NCBI RefSeq assembly: GCF_033955345.1 | Contig: NZ_CP138332.1 | Span: forward strand, 4,402,001-4,466,000 | Reading direction: 5' to 3' | Length of the DNA: 64,000 nt | From: Sphingobacterium bambusae | GTDB taxonomy: Bacteria; Bacteroidota; Bacteroidia; Sphingobacteriales; Sphingobacteriaceae | Shown: positions 34,468 through 44,400 of the stretch, in pieces | Layout: the number at the start of each line of letters is the position of its first letter | Numbering within the stretch: position 1 is the first letter of the stretch | Translations under genes and position numbers: made by a program | The notes under the pieces: generated by a model | What the model was told of the DNA's origin: nothing | The model's database searches: none | Seen by the model: only the letters and a program-made list of their open reading frames with translations

Positions 34468-35988
34468 ATGAGAAAACTAAGTCTGTTCCTTTTCGTGCTG
34501 CTGTGCATACAGCAGGTGACTGCCCAAATACATTACCAACCCTATTCTTTTCAGCATTACCAGCGGTATGGCAGATCCATTTATGGAGATTCCATTGCAC
34601 ACACTGCGGTAAAGCCATTTGTGGGTAAGCAGTTTGATGCCGCCTATGATATTGTGCCGCGCGACAGCACGCGGGGATGGATACACCGGAAGATTTTTCA
34701 AGAGCACCTGATTGAAGTGCTGAAGGATGACCATACGTTTTATGCCGATTTTCTGCCTGATTTTGTGATTGGTAGGCAAACGGGAACGAACGATAAGAAC
34801 CTGTGGACCAATAGCCGCGGTATACAGGCTGGGCTGAGCGTCAAGGATAAGTTTACCTTATACTTCTCCTTCTTTGAAACGCAGGCTCGCTTTCCGACAC
34901 ATATCGATAGTGCGGCCGTTGCACTGGGCGGGCTGCCCGGACAGGGATTCTCCAAGAATCTCGAAACGCAGGAATTTGACTGGATGAATACTACGGTGAA
35001 CATGAACTACCATGTTAGCGACGGCTTTCAGGTGAGCTTGGCCTATGATAAGTTGCATATTGGGGACGGCTATCGATCGGTGCTCCTTTCCGACAACCCT
35101 TACAACTTTACCCATGCCAAATTCTCGGGCAAGGTGAAGCGCTTTCAGTACAATTCTATTTGGGCCTACATGATGGATCGGCGCAATCCGCGTTACCAAA
35201 TGTTGGAAGATCAAACGCGTATTCGAGTGGGTAACGCGTCTAAATACGCCGCCTTTCAGTATATCGACTACCTTGCGAGCGACAAGCTGACCGTTGGTCT
35301 TTTCCACTCGTTGATTTGGTCAAGATACAGTGATGCCAATGCCAAGAAGGTGAATGGGGGCGTAGGGTTGAACCTGAAGTACCAGCCTTGGGATAAGTAT
35401 GTGTTCTATGGGCAGTTTTTTGCGGACGACCTGAGTAAGCTGTCGTTTAACAAGGATAGCGACCGACGCACGGCCTACCAACTGGGGGCTCGTGCCTTCG
35501 ACCTGTTTGCGGTGGATAACCTTAACCTGACAGCCGAATTTAACCAAGCAGCGCCCCACACGTATCAGCATAGCAACAATCGCCTCAACTATAGCAGCGA
35601 TGGCGATCCGTTGGCGCACCCCAATGGAGCCAACTTTCGAGAGCTGCTGGGTATAGCGACGTATCGTTGGAAGCGGTTTGACGTTTATGGGCAGACGATG
35701 TTTGCGCGCTATGGATTAGACCCTATGGCTGCAGACAACTTCGGTGGCGATATTTTTAAAAGCGAGCCAGCATCGGGCGGATTTCGTATTGGTCAAGGGC
35801 AGGCTGTCGACCTTTTCTACAACGAGCTGCGTGTAGCTTATGTCCTCAATCCGAAATACAACCTGCGCTGGGAGTTGGGGCTCATCAACAGGCAACAGAA
35901 GCCGATCAGTACTGGCGACCGTACCAATGCAACGATCTTTACGATTGGCCTGCGCTCGTCGTTCCGTACCTTCCAAACCGAGTATTAG
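34468..35988 (+). CDS. Wzi/RemB-like outer-membrane beta-barrel protein
   Basis: 506 residues from the ATG at 34468; a GTG one codon upstream is disfavoured by spacing to the promoter. A signal peptide (LFLFVLLCIQQVTAQ) precedes strands typical of an outer-membrane barrel. The segment IGDGYRSVLLSDNPYNFTHA is the signature shared by capsule-assembly Wzi-type and gliding-motility RemB-type proteins of Bacteroidota. Wzi anchors capsule at the surface and RemB is a mobile surface protein; which applies here is open. No capsule or gliding genes are adjacent. It is a single gene flanked on both sides by palindromic repeats. Confidence 0.75.
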   Translation: MRKLSLFLFVLLCIQQVTAQIHYQPYSFQHYQRYGRSIYGDSIAHTAVKPFVGKQFDAAYDIVPRDSTRGWIHRKIFQEHLIEVLKDDHTFYADFLPDFVIGRQTGTNDKNLWTNSRGIQAGLSVKDKFTLYFSFFETQARFPTHIDSAAVALGGLPGQGFSKNLETQEFDWMNTTVNMNYHVSDGFQVSLAYDKLHIGDGYRSVLLSDNPYNFTHAKFSGKVKRFQYNSIWAYMMDRRNPRYQMLEDQTRIRVGNASKYAAFQYIDYLASDKLTVGLFHSLIWSRYSDANAKKVNGGVGLNLKYQPWDKYVFYGQFFADDLSKLSFNKDSDRRTAYQLGARAFDLFAVDNLNLTAEFNQAAPHTYQHSNNRLNYSSDGDPLAHPNGANFRELLGIATYRWKRFDVYGQTMFARYGLDPMAADNFGGDIFKSEPASGGFRIGQGQAVDLFYNELRVAYVLNPKYNLRWELGLINRQQKPISTGDRTNATIFTIGLRSSFRTFQTEY

Positions 35989-35995
35989 GTGTAGA

Positions 35996-36640
35996 GCGTA
36001 GTGGGTAATGATGAGTATTGAGTAATGCGATAAGGTCACGGTAAATTATAGTTTCACCGACATCAATCGTCACTTTGTAACCTCGTCACCATATCACTAT
36101 CCACCCTCAACGCCTTCCGCCGTTCGCCACGGCAGGGCAGCACTTTTGAAGGCCAAAAGTGCTCAAAAGCCTTTATCTCCTTCAGGTGCTTCGTCGCACA
36201 AGTCCGGCCCGCACAAAGCAACATGTTTGGCAAAGCTGAAATAACCTCGAAATCGCTTTGGATGCGATTTCGAGGTTATTTCTAGGCTTTGTCCATCGCT
36301 CCAGTCCCTAAACATGTTCTTTGTTTCCCAGCACTTGGAAGGAGACGGAAAAGCTACGTTAAACGGCTTCCGTATAATATAGGTTTTCGATCGCTGTTTT
36401 AATAGTACTTAGTACAGAGTATGTAGATAAGAACACCGCTGATCGTTTGTTTTACCGCACCTGCCCGATATTAACAGCAAGGTCGCATCATTTTTGTCGC
36501 GTCTGTAGACACTTGCCTATGCACTGCCCTACAAGGATGCAACAAAAATTCGCGACAGGGTTTTGCTTACTTTTGCCCAACAAAAGTAAGGCCCCTGTCC
36601 CGGGCTTAGGGACGAACCTGTCCCTGCAAGGGACAAAACA
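35996..36640 (+). repeat. Modular palindromic repeat, copy C
   Basis: It begins eight bases after the stop of the barrel gene. Four octamers occupy 36069-36100. The small hairpin has arms GCACTTTTG (36140-36148) and CAAAAGTGC (36154-36162). The long hairpin module (about 36176-36344) has the best-preserved core: arm 36238-36256 pairs over 19 bp without mismatch with 36264-36282 around TTTGGAT. Outer pairings CAAAGC/GCTTTG and ACATGTTT/AAACATGT enclose it. The two-hairpin module lies at about 36460-36640. Confidence 0.9.
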
Positions 36641-36673
36641 ACCAATACATCTTATTACATCACTAACTGCTAT

Positions 36674-36709
36674 AAAAAAGAAGGGGACGCTTATACAGCG
36701 ATCCCCTTG
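36674..36709 (-). terminator. Terminator of the DUF4394 gene
   Basis: Read on the minus strand, AAGGGGATCGC and GCGTCCCCTT form a stem with a seven-base loop, followed by CTTTTTTAT. It is a good intrinsic terminator 30 bases after the stop codon at 36739. Confidence 0.85.
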
Positions 36710-36738
36710 GGTATTACTAATTTTAAAAACAAAGCATC

Positions 36739-38250
36739 TTAAAAGCCAAGACCGACGCTAAAACCCGTTACGCCGACGGCGATATCGCGCAGAGGGGTAG
36801 CTGCTCCTGTCGTGGTGTTGACCTGATACAACTTGGTGCTGCTGCCAGCTGTACCGATAAGATAGGCCGATCCACTTTTACTGCCAATATCGAAACCGTT
36901 GGAAGCCGTTAGGCTGACGCCGAGAGCACCAACTTCTACAAGCGTACCATTATTAGGCGGCGCCTGCGTATACAGTTTGCTCGTAACATGATCCAAGACG
37001 AACAAGGTTGTGCTAGTTGTACCAGCAACATTATTGCTGTAAGCAGCCGCACTTACCGCCGGACTGCCTGGGTTAAGCGATCCATCAACACCCGCTATAG
37101 CGCCCGTTGTAGGGTTAACACGCAGGTTTTGCCCCGTGTTGCTGACAATGCGAATCAAATCTACGGCAGGGTTAAAATCAAAACCAAAGCTGGTGCCCGC
37201 CAATAGTGGAACGATAGGTAGGGTGCCAATGCGGGTAGCCGCACCAGAACTGAGGTTGATGGTGTAGAGACGACTGCTGTTACCCAACGCATAAAGCTGG
37301 CCGGTAGCCGGACGGAAATCAATACCCAATACCGTTTCGCCTGCCGCCATACCTTCAATCGTTTTGCTAACAGAACCATCTTTCTCTAGATTCATGATAT
37401 GCAAGTTGTTGCTGGCGTCTACCGCATAAGCAACAGGATCGGTAGGGATGGCTAGGTCAATCAACTGGCTCGAGAGATTGCCAATTTTGCTGGCTTGGCC
37501 ACTTTCTAAGTTGAGGGTATAGAGTGCATGTTCATTTTGGCTATGTGCAGCGATCAGCGCCGACTTGTTATCGGGGCTGATATCAAAAGCTACCTGCCCG
37601 CTAACGGAAATACCTAAGCTACCCACCTCAACAAGTTTACCTTCATTTGGCGGATCTTGCTTGAAGAGCTTGCCCGATGTGGCATCGATATCATAGAGCG
37701 TAGTAGATGATGCTCCTGCAACACTATTGGTGTAGGCCACACCGCTGATGCTCACGGCACTGCTAAAGCTTATGTCTCCATCTTCGGCTGCCAGTGCTCC
37801 TGTTTCGGGATGTAGACGTAGGTTTTGACCCGTGTTGGAAACCAAACGGATGCGGTCTACCGTAGGGTTGAAATCGATAGATGCAAAGGTGCCCTCGATA
37901 ATCGGCGAGAAGCTAGCCGAACCAACAACCTGCGCTTGTGCCGAGCTGGTATTGATGCGGTATAGTTTGCTGGCGCTAGATAGGGCATATAGTTCACCCG
38001 TAGCCGGCCGGAAATCGATGCTCATCAGTTTTTCGCCTGATCCTAAACCTTGGATAGCCATGCTGCTTTCGAAGCTGCTTGGACGGTTAGCATTAAAAGC
38101 AACCAACTCGTTGTTGGCTGTCAATCCATAGGCCATAAGATCAGGCCCCTGCGTGTCGCCGCCCATATCGTCGTCGTCGGAACAAGAGGAGGTGATAGCC
38201 ACAGCAGCAAGTGCCACCATGAAGTGCGTTAGTGTCTGTTTTAAATTCAT
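36739..38250 (-). CDS. DUF4394 lipoprotein, two propeller halves
   Basis: 503 residues. A lipobox (ITSSC) precedes an acidic patch (SDDDDMGGD), a feature of surface-exposed Bacteroidota lipoproteins. Two homologous DUF4394 halves follow: IDFRPATGELYALSSASKLY with TVDRIRLVSNTGQNLRLHPE, and IDFRPATGQLYALGNSSRLY with AVDLIRIVSNTGQNLRVNPT. Each half is about 230 residues. DUF4394 is a predicted beta-propeller of unknown function seen in secreted proteins. The gene stands alone on the minus strand with its own terminator and an A/T-rich upstream region. Confidence 0.88.
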   Translation of the reverse strand: MNLKQTLTHFMVALAAVAITSSCSDDDDMGGDTQGPDLMAYGLTANNELVAFNANRPSSFESSMAIQGLGSGEKLMSIDFRPATGELYALSSASKLYRINTSSAQAQVVGSASFSPIIEGTFASIDFNPTVDRIRLVSNTGQNLRLHPETGALAAEDGDISFSSAVSISGVAYTNSVAGASSTTLYDIDATSGKLFKQDPPNEGKLVEVGSLGISVSGQVAFDISPDNKSALIAAHSQNEHALYTLNLESGQASKIGNLSSQLIDLAIPTDPVAYAVDASNNLHIMNLEKDGSVSKTIEGMAAGETVLGIDFRPATGQLYALGNSSRLYTINLSSGAATRIGTLPIVPLLAGTSFGFDFNPAVDLIRIVSNTGQNLRVNPTTGAIAGVDGSLNPGSPAVSAAAYSNNVAGTTSTTLFVLDHVTSKLYTQAPPNNGTLVEVGALGVSLTASNGFDIGSKSGSAYLIGTAGSSTKLYQVNTTTGAATPLRDIAVGVTGFSVGLGF

Positions 38251-38392
38251 AGTTTCAATCTGAATGTATTTATATGATTAATAGTGTTTGCTATACTAAT
38301 CACTCCTACAAGGCTTTAGTTTTGAGAAAATGAATTTTGTGTTTTTTTATAGTTTTTTTTATTAGTAAAAATTGGTTTTGGGGAGTGGGTAG

Positions 38393-38850
38393 AGTGTAAT
38401 GAGTAGTGCGTATTGCGATAAGGGAAGCGGTAAATTCGAGGATTACCGGTGTTACCTCGTCACGGTATCACTATATCACCTCATCACTATTCCCCCTCAA
38501 CCCCTTTCGCCGCTCGCCGCGGCATGGCAGCACTTTTGCAGGCCAAATTGATCAAAAGCCTTCGTCTCCTTCAGGTGCTTTGTCGCACTGAAAATAGTAT
38601 GTAGTAGTAAGTATTGAGTATGTAGATAAGAACAGCGCCGATCGTTTGTTTTTATCATCGCACCTGCCTTATATTAACAGCAAGGTCGCGTCATTTTTGT
38701 TGCGTCTGTAGACACTTGCCTATGCACTGTCTAATAAGGATGCAACAAAAATTAGCGACAGGGTTTTGCTTACTTTTGTGAGGCAAAAGTAAGCAAAACC
38801 CTGTCCTGGGCTTAGGGACGAACCAGTCCCCGGGCTGAGGGACAAGCCAG
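38393..38850 (+). repeat. Modular palindromic repeat, copy D (lacks long hairpin)
   Basis: The copy has the gcgtattgcgataag segment, a short octamer run and the cgccgctcgccgcggcatggcagcac segment, then jumps directly into the downstream part. The long hairpin is lost after its left outer arm. The last module carries a perfect 22-bp stem (38757-38778 with 38784-38805, loop TGAGG). It lies between the DUF4394 gene and the 3' end of the barrel operon. Confidence 0.87.
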
Positions 38851-38944
38851 TTTTCAGGCGATATGCCGCATGCTATAAGCTCGCGCTATGCGGCATACTT
38901 TAATGCTCTTTTGCATGGCGACACGAGCGCCATGCTAGATAACC

Positions 38945-39589
38945 TTAAAAACTAAATGATAGCCCTAGACTAACATTTCCCAATATATCATTAAAGGCCG
39001 TAAAGCTGCGTGAGTTGCCCGTTTCATTTCCATCGATATCCAGATGCTTGACCGTATTGTAGCTCAACAAATGATTTAAGCGAGCTTCAAGTCCGAGTCC
39101 TTTGTAGAAATTATATCGCGCACCAGCATGGGCGGCCATCGTATAGAGATTGCTTTTTGGACTGCTCAACTGGATGTTCGCATCTCCGTCGTGTTCCAAT
39201 TTGCTTTTCGACCGACCGATGTATATATCACCCTCCAGAAAGACAGCAATTTTGCCATTATCATAAAGGTAAGGCTGAATAAATAAGCCCGCTGCGTGCA
39301 TGTTATTGATGGATCTTAGATTGTAATAGCTACCTCCTTGGTCCAGTTGACTCGTGATACGGCTGAACTGGTAGGAGAGCCCAAGCGCCAACGCACGGTT
39401 GATGCGGTAGGCAAAACGAGGTGATATAATAGTTCGATTTTCGATGTTTGTAGATTCTTCGAAGCCATCCTGCAGGGTTACTTTATGATTGTTGTTAAAA
39501 CCTACATGCGTAGAAATAATAAATTTTTGCTGTGCAAAGGATGTGCTTGTTGCGCAAAAAAAGAGGGTGATGAATAAGAAATATTTCAT
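38945..39589 (-). CDS. Small outer-membrane beta-barrel protein
   Basis: 214 residues with a signal peptide (LFITLFFCATSTSFA). Alternating strands, a last residue F preceded by alternating hydrophobics (VSLGLSFSF), and a length for about eight strands point to an OmpA/OmpX-like outer-membrane barrel. It follows a similar gene by six bases, so the two form an operon. The function is unknown; small barrels of this kind are abundant in Bacteroidota and are often involved in envelope stability. Confidence 0.78.
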   Translation of the reverse strand: MKYFLFITLFFCATSTSFAQQKFIISTHVGFNNNHKVTLQDGFEESTNIENRTIISPRFAYRINRALALGLSYQFSRITSQLDQGGSYYNLRSINNMHAAGLFIQPYLYDNGKIAVFLEGDIYIGRSKSKLEHDGDANIQLSSPKSNLYTMAAHAGARYNFYKGLGLEARLNHLLSYNTVKHLDIDGNETGNSRSFTAFNDILGNVSLGLSFSF

Positions 39590-39595
39590 GATAAG

Positions 39596-40312
39596 TTACA
39601 ATGTAAATAATAAGGAAAGAGAGCTGTTTGATAATGGATGAGAGAACAGCGAAAAATTCGTGCTGTTTTCGTATTCGATGTCATTTTCCTCGTTATGGAA
39701 CATATGGTTCACATGAGCGATGGAAGGCAGTGTCAGTTGTAGGTGGAGAAACTTGGACAGCCTATATGAGGTGCCTGCCTTGAGGCCTACATTAACGGCC
39801 TTTTGCCTGGTGGTATAAAGATACTGCGATACGCTCAACATCGGATTATCCCAACCGCTTCCATTCGTTTGATCCATCCGGGTCAAGGCCGACAGCTGTT
39901 TGCTTGTTTGATAGCTAGGATTTAACTCCAGAAACACATTCCATCGGCTGGCATAGACCGCGCGGAAATAATGCCGGTAGAACGTACCGATGCCGTGAGT
40001 TTTGTTGTCGATGTCCATCTCGGTGGAAGAGCGATATGAATCCCAATAAAGTTTAGTGTTCATTTCACCTTTCTGCTTTTGAAAATCGTAGCTCAGTCCC
40101 AAGACAGTATGTTTGCCAACAAACACACCAAGCCGAGGCTGAATAGTAGTAGTCAGCTGCTTGTTAGATGCAAGATAGTTGATGTCATCAGTTTCGTAGT
40201 TTGTTTTTTGATAGTTTCCGCCAACTTCGATCAGGAATTTTGTCTGTTGCGCCCTTGAAATACCAAGCGTAAACACACTGGCAATAAAGAAGCAAACAAA
40301 GGTTTGTTTCAT
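39596..40312 (-). CDS. Small outer-membrane beta-barrel protein
   Basis: 238 residues from the ATG at 40312 (MKQTFVCFFIASVFTLGI); the frame is open to 40378, but a promoter -7 element lies in that part. It has a signal peptide, alternating amphipathic strands (for example VLGLSYDFQKQKGE) and a C terminus ending SSLSLLFTL, typical of outer-membrane barrels. It resembles its downstream neighbour in layout (RLGVFVGKHTVLGLSYDFQ against RFAYRINRALALGLSYQFS), suggesting an old duplication. Confidence 0.78.
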   Translation of the reverse strand: MKQTFVCFFIASVFTLGISRAQQTKFLIEVGGNYQKTNYETDDINYLASNKQLTTTIQPRLGVFVGKHTVLGLSYDFQKQKGEMNTKLYWDSYRSSTEMDIDNKTHGIGTFYRHYFRAVYASRWNVFLELNPSYQTSKQLSALTRMDQTNGSGWDNPMLSVSQYLYTTRQKAVNVGLKAGTSYRLSKFLHLQLTLPSIAHVNHMFHNEENDIEYENSTNFSLFSHPLSNSSLSLLFTL

Positions 40313-40338
40313 AATAATGAGATTAATTTTTTGATGCG

Positions 40339-40346
40339 CAAATATA
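40339..40346 (-). promoter_or_regulatory. Promoter -7 element of the barrel operon
   Basis: On the minus strand TATATTTG matches TAnnTTTG exactly, 27 bases before the ATG at 40312. This excludes the longer reading from 40378. Confidence 0.6.
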
Positions 40347-40513
40347 GAAATATTCCTAAGGAAAGTGAGCGTTTCCACAATTCTTTTTCACTTATAAAAG
40401 ACCGGAAATCACAGGACATAAAAAGGCTAAGCTTGTTTGTTTTCACTTGTAGTTGATCGTTGACAATTATTTTTATTTCCCATGAAAAATGTAGAACGGA
40501 CAGCGCAACAAGC

Positions 40514-40521
40514 TAACTTTG
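40514..40521 (+). promoter_or_regulatory. Promoter -7 element of the 76-residue gene
   Basis: TAACTTTG matches the consensus exactly, 19 bases upstream of the ATG at 40540. No clear -33 element is visible. Confidence 0.55.
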
Positions 40522-40539
40522 TAGAAGAACATAGCACCC

Positions 40540-40770
40540 ATGAATAGAATGGAAAACATACGTTTAAAGCTTGCCGAGCTTAACCACAAGTACGAAGCAT
40601 TTCTGCAAGGAGAGGGCAAATGGATTGGTGGTGGTTTTGAAAATGTGATTACCTTCCGTAAAAATGAAGAGGGAAAAGATGAAGAACTACAGCTGAAAAC
40701 TCAAATAATAAATATGCTGCCGAAGCAGCTGCGCAACGAAATCGAAGAGATTGTGGTGCGTAATGCGTAG
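40540..40770 (+). CDS. Small hypothetical protein, 3' end within repeat
   Basis: 76 residues: a charged helical N terminus (IRLKLAELNHKYEAFLQGEG), a middle GKWIGGGFENVITF and a charged C-terminal helix. There is no signal peptide. I do not recognise the family. The promoter match and codon use support a real gene. The last five residues (VVRNA) and the stop come from the gtggtgcgtaatgcgtag segment of repeat copy E, so the gene has gained or lost its original end there. Confidence 0.6.
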   Translation: MNRMENIRLKLAELNHKYEAFLQGEGKWIGGGFENVITFRKNEEGKDEELQLKTQIINMLPKQLRNEIEEIVVRNA

Positions 40771-41416
40771 TGGGTATAGCGTAATGAGTATAGCGTAGTG
40801 CGTACAGCGTAGTGCGATAAGGGAAGCGGTAAATTTGAGGATTACCGCTATCAGCCCGTCACCACCTTCACCCATCGCTCAAACCTTTCCGCCGTTCGCC
40901 ACGGCAGGGCAGCACTTTTGAAGGCCAAAAGTGCTCAAAAGCCTTTGTCTCCTTCAGGTGCTTTATCACACTGAAAATAGTATATAGTAGTTAGTACGGA
41001 GTATGTAGAGAAGGATTGCAGTAAATCTTAAGACTACGCGTATCAGCGCGTCACTCCATTACAATGTCACCTCAGCACTAAATTCACCAAATTCACAAAC
41101 TATACAATCAATGCACCTACTTAATATTAACACGAACGTCGCCTTATTTTTGTTGCGTCTGTAGAAACTTGCCTATGCACTACCCAATAAGGATGCAGCA
41201 AAAATTCGCGACAGGGTTTTGCTTACTTTTGCCCTACAAAAGTAAGGCCCCTGTCCCGGGCTTAGGGACGAACCAGTCCCGGGCTTAGGGACAAGAAAGT
41301 ATATAGTAGTTAGTACGGAGTATGTAGATAAGAATGGTGATAAATCTTAAGATTACCGCTATCACCTCGTCACTTCATCACCTCGTCACTCCATCACTAT
41401 GTCACTCCACCACTAC
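40757..41416 (+). repeat. Modular palindromic repeat, copy E (lacks long hairpin)
   Basis: It begins inside the 3' end of the 76-residue gene. Stem AGCGGTAA (40825-40832) pairs with TTACCGCT (40842-40849). The gttcgccacggcagggcagc segment follows, then a jump past the long hairpin as in copy D. The two-hairpin module spans about 41110-41300. It ends with seven in-phase octamers (41361-41416) that stop 36 bases before the promoter of the hybrid sensor gene. Confidence 0.88.
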
Positions 41417-41452
41417 AATCGCGCTAAACAACAAATGATAAACTAAAATCAC

Positions 41453-41460
41453 TAATTTTG
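41453..41460 (+). promoter_or_regulatory. Promoter -7 element of the hybrid two-component gene
   Basis: TAATTTTG matches TAnnTTTG exactly, 15 bases before the ATG at 41476. It includes the TTG at 41458 that would otherwise be the first in-frame start, so translation must begin downstream. Confidence 0.6.
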
Positions 41461-41475
41461 TGGCACAGCTTGATT

Positions 41476-44400
41476 ATGATGCGGGTCGTTCGATATTATC
41501 TTTTATTCCTATATACCATCCTGCTGGCTCCCTGCATGGGACAGTCGATGGATTTTCAATTTTTTAAGAACATGTCCTTAGGGGCTAAGGCTAGCACCGT
41601 GCATTGCTTTGCGCAGGACAGCTTGGGCATGTTGTGGTTGGGCAGCAACAACGGGCTGTATAGCTATGACGGCTATGCGCTGCACGCACCCACAGCCGAG
41701 GATGCGCCATACCAAACCTTTATTTACGCAATAACGGTGTTGGATGCCCGCTATATGGCGTTGGGTACAGGCAATGGCGTGAGCCTATACAACTACCGCG
41801 AAGATCGTTACGAAGCATTTCCCGCCGGTGGCCCTGCCGATGTACGCGCCATGCTGTTGCTGGGCGACAAGCTATGGATAGGATCGCTCACGGGGCTATA
41901 CTGCTATGACACCAAAAGAAAGGTCTTGGTAGACTATAAAAATAATGCCGGCCAAGACCTCGGTAGCCAAGCCATCTATGCCCTTTCTGGGCAAGGCGAC
42001 AGCCTATTGGTAGGTACCTACAACGGTCTTTTCCGCTTCAACTCCTCTAAGGGGGATACGCAGCGCTTGCCGTTGCCCGGCTATAGGCTAGGCAGCAACC
42101 AGTTCGTAAACTCCATACTGCCTATGCCGGCCGCGCACAGCGCATTTATAGGCACCGAATATGGCCTATATGTATATGATACGCGCAGTGGCCAGCTTGC
42201 CAAAGCAGGCGTACTGCAGCAACACCCGATTAAGTCGATGGCATCAAAAGACGATGGAACGCTATTGGTTGGTACCGATGACGGGCTTTTTGTGTACAGA
42301 CCCAAGGAAGGGGCGCTGAATCGGATAAAGCATGACTCTAGAAACAGCCATGCCCTAGCCAACAATATCATATGGAGCATCTTTAAAGACCGCTCAGCAA
42401 ATATATGGTTGGGGACAGACCTGGGCTTCTCGCTGTGGTCTAAACAGCAAACGGAAAAAAGATACCCCATTTATCAATTTACGAACAGTGCCGATGGCAA
42501 CCGCTTTTATAAGATCTTGAAAGACCGTGCCGGATGGTATTGGTTGGGAGGCGATAATGGCCTTATTCGCACGCGGGGATTGGGGACGCGGGATTTCCAA
42601 AGCTATTGGTACCGCATGGATGCCCCCGGCTATCCCTTGCCACACAATCGTATTCGCGACATCTACCAAGATCGGGATGGCCTGCTGTGGATGGCCTCCG
42701 ATGGCGGAGTAAACCTATTCAATGAGCAATCGCATCAGTTTCGCAGCTTTACCATTGTAGACCACAGTGGCAGGCGTAACGCGAAATGGGCCTATGATAT
42801 GCTCGAGGATGCCCAGGGCAAGTTGTGGGTGGCCACCTATATGGGAGGCATCTTTATGCTGGATAAAAAGCAGCTTTTAGCTTCATCGGGCACCGTTGTG
42901 GCCCGCGACAACTATAACCAAACGCAAGGCCTACTGGCCGACTTTGCTAACCAGATTCTGGATGATGGGCAGGGCAATATATGGGCGCTTTTCTATAATC
43001 GGGGCATCAGCCGCATCAACAGACATAGCGGCCGCGTTAGCGAGTTGAAGGACAAAGAGGGGCAGTCGCTTGAACGGGCCACCTTTATGTTGAAAGATCA
43101 GGAAGGCGCCGTGTGGATAGGCGAGCATGGCACCCTACGCCGGATACAGCGCAACGGTGACATGGCACAGATGTATTTTGATCCGGTGGGGCGAAGCGAG
43201 GTGACGGCGATGGTGGAGGTTGGCGAGGCGATATGGGTAGCTACCAGCGTTGGCGTGTGGCGGGTGGATAAAGCCCAGCTAAAGGCGGAACTCTTGCACT
43301 ATGGGCAGGAGATCACATCCATGTATTATGACCGCGAACAGCATGAGGTGCTGCTGGGCGGCATCAATGAAATTGCGGTGCTGACCGATAGGCCGCTCGC
43401 TAGTGCTAACGGCAATAACAAGAACATTGTGCTCACGGCGATGTATGTCAATAATGAGGCTTTTGGCAACAAGGACTATGGCCTGCGCTACAGCAACGAG
43501 CTAACGCTTGGCCATGAGCAGAACAACCTACGATTGGAATTTTCGGATTTTGATTATGGAAACCATTTGGGTTATCGCCTGGCCTATGCCTTTAAAGGGC
43601 ATAACGAAACCTGGATACCTCTAGAACGGGGAGACAACAAAGTGCTTTTGTCTAATCTGGCACCCGGAAGCTATGAGTTGCAGCTGGCCAAGGTAGATTT
43701 TGCAGGAAAGGTGCGCTCGCAGATCGATGTTTACAAAATAAATATCAGGTATCCCTGGTATGCATCGTGGTGGGCCAAGCTCGCCTATGCATTTGCAGCA
43801 CTTGGACTGCTCTTATGGATACTCAATTTTTTCAGGGTGCGCAACACCTTAAAATGGGAACGCCGCGAGCGCCACAAGGTGCTGGAGCTTACGCGGATGA
43901 AGATGGACTTCCTAACGGCAATATCCCATGAGTTGAAAACGCCCTTGAGCTTGATACTGGCCCCGGTAAGCCAGTTGATCTTGCAAACAAAAAGTGCGGA
44001 TAAGAAACGACAGTTGGAAGGGGTGCACCGCAACGCCTTGAAAATTAATAACCTCATTCAAGAGGTGATGGCCTTTGAGCAGGCCGAGAAGCAGGAAGCG
44101 GATAGCGCAACATTGCTCACTTCCCAAATCGATTTGTTGACCTTCGCTCGGGATATGGTGGAAGAATGGCGGCAATCGCCAACTTGTGCGCAGCTGCAGT
44201 TTAGTTTCATGGCCACGATGGATAGCTTGCCCATACAGACTGATGTATCGAAGCTAAGCTCCATCCTGAACAACCTGATTTCCAATGCCTGTAAGTATAA
44301 CCGGGCGGAGCAGGGGCGTGTAGATATCGTATTGGAACAGCGGGATGGGCAGGTGCTACTGACCGTGAGCGATACGGGGATCGGCATTTCAGCGGAAGAC

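Noticed and set aside
41361..41416. CRISPR array
   Set aside because: The repeat period is 8 bases with no spacers, and no cas genes are present.
41458..41475. TTG start for the hybrid two-component regulator
   Set aside because: The TTG is part of the -7 promoter element TAATTTTG; ATG at 41476 follows directly.
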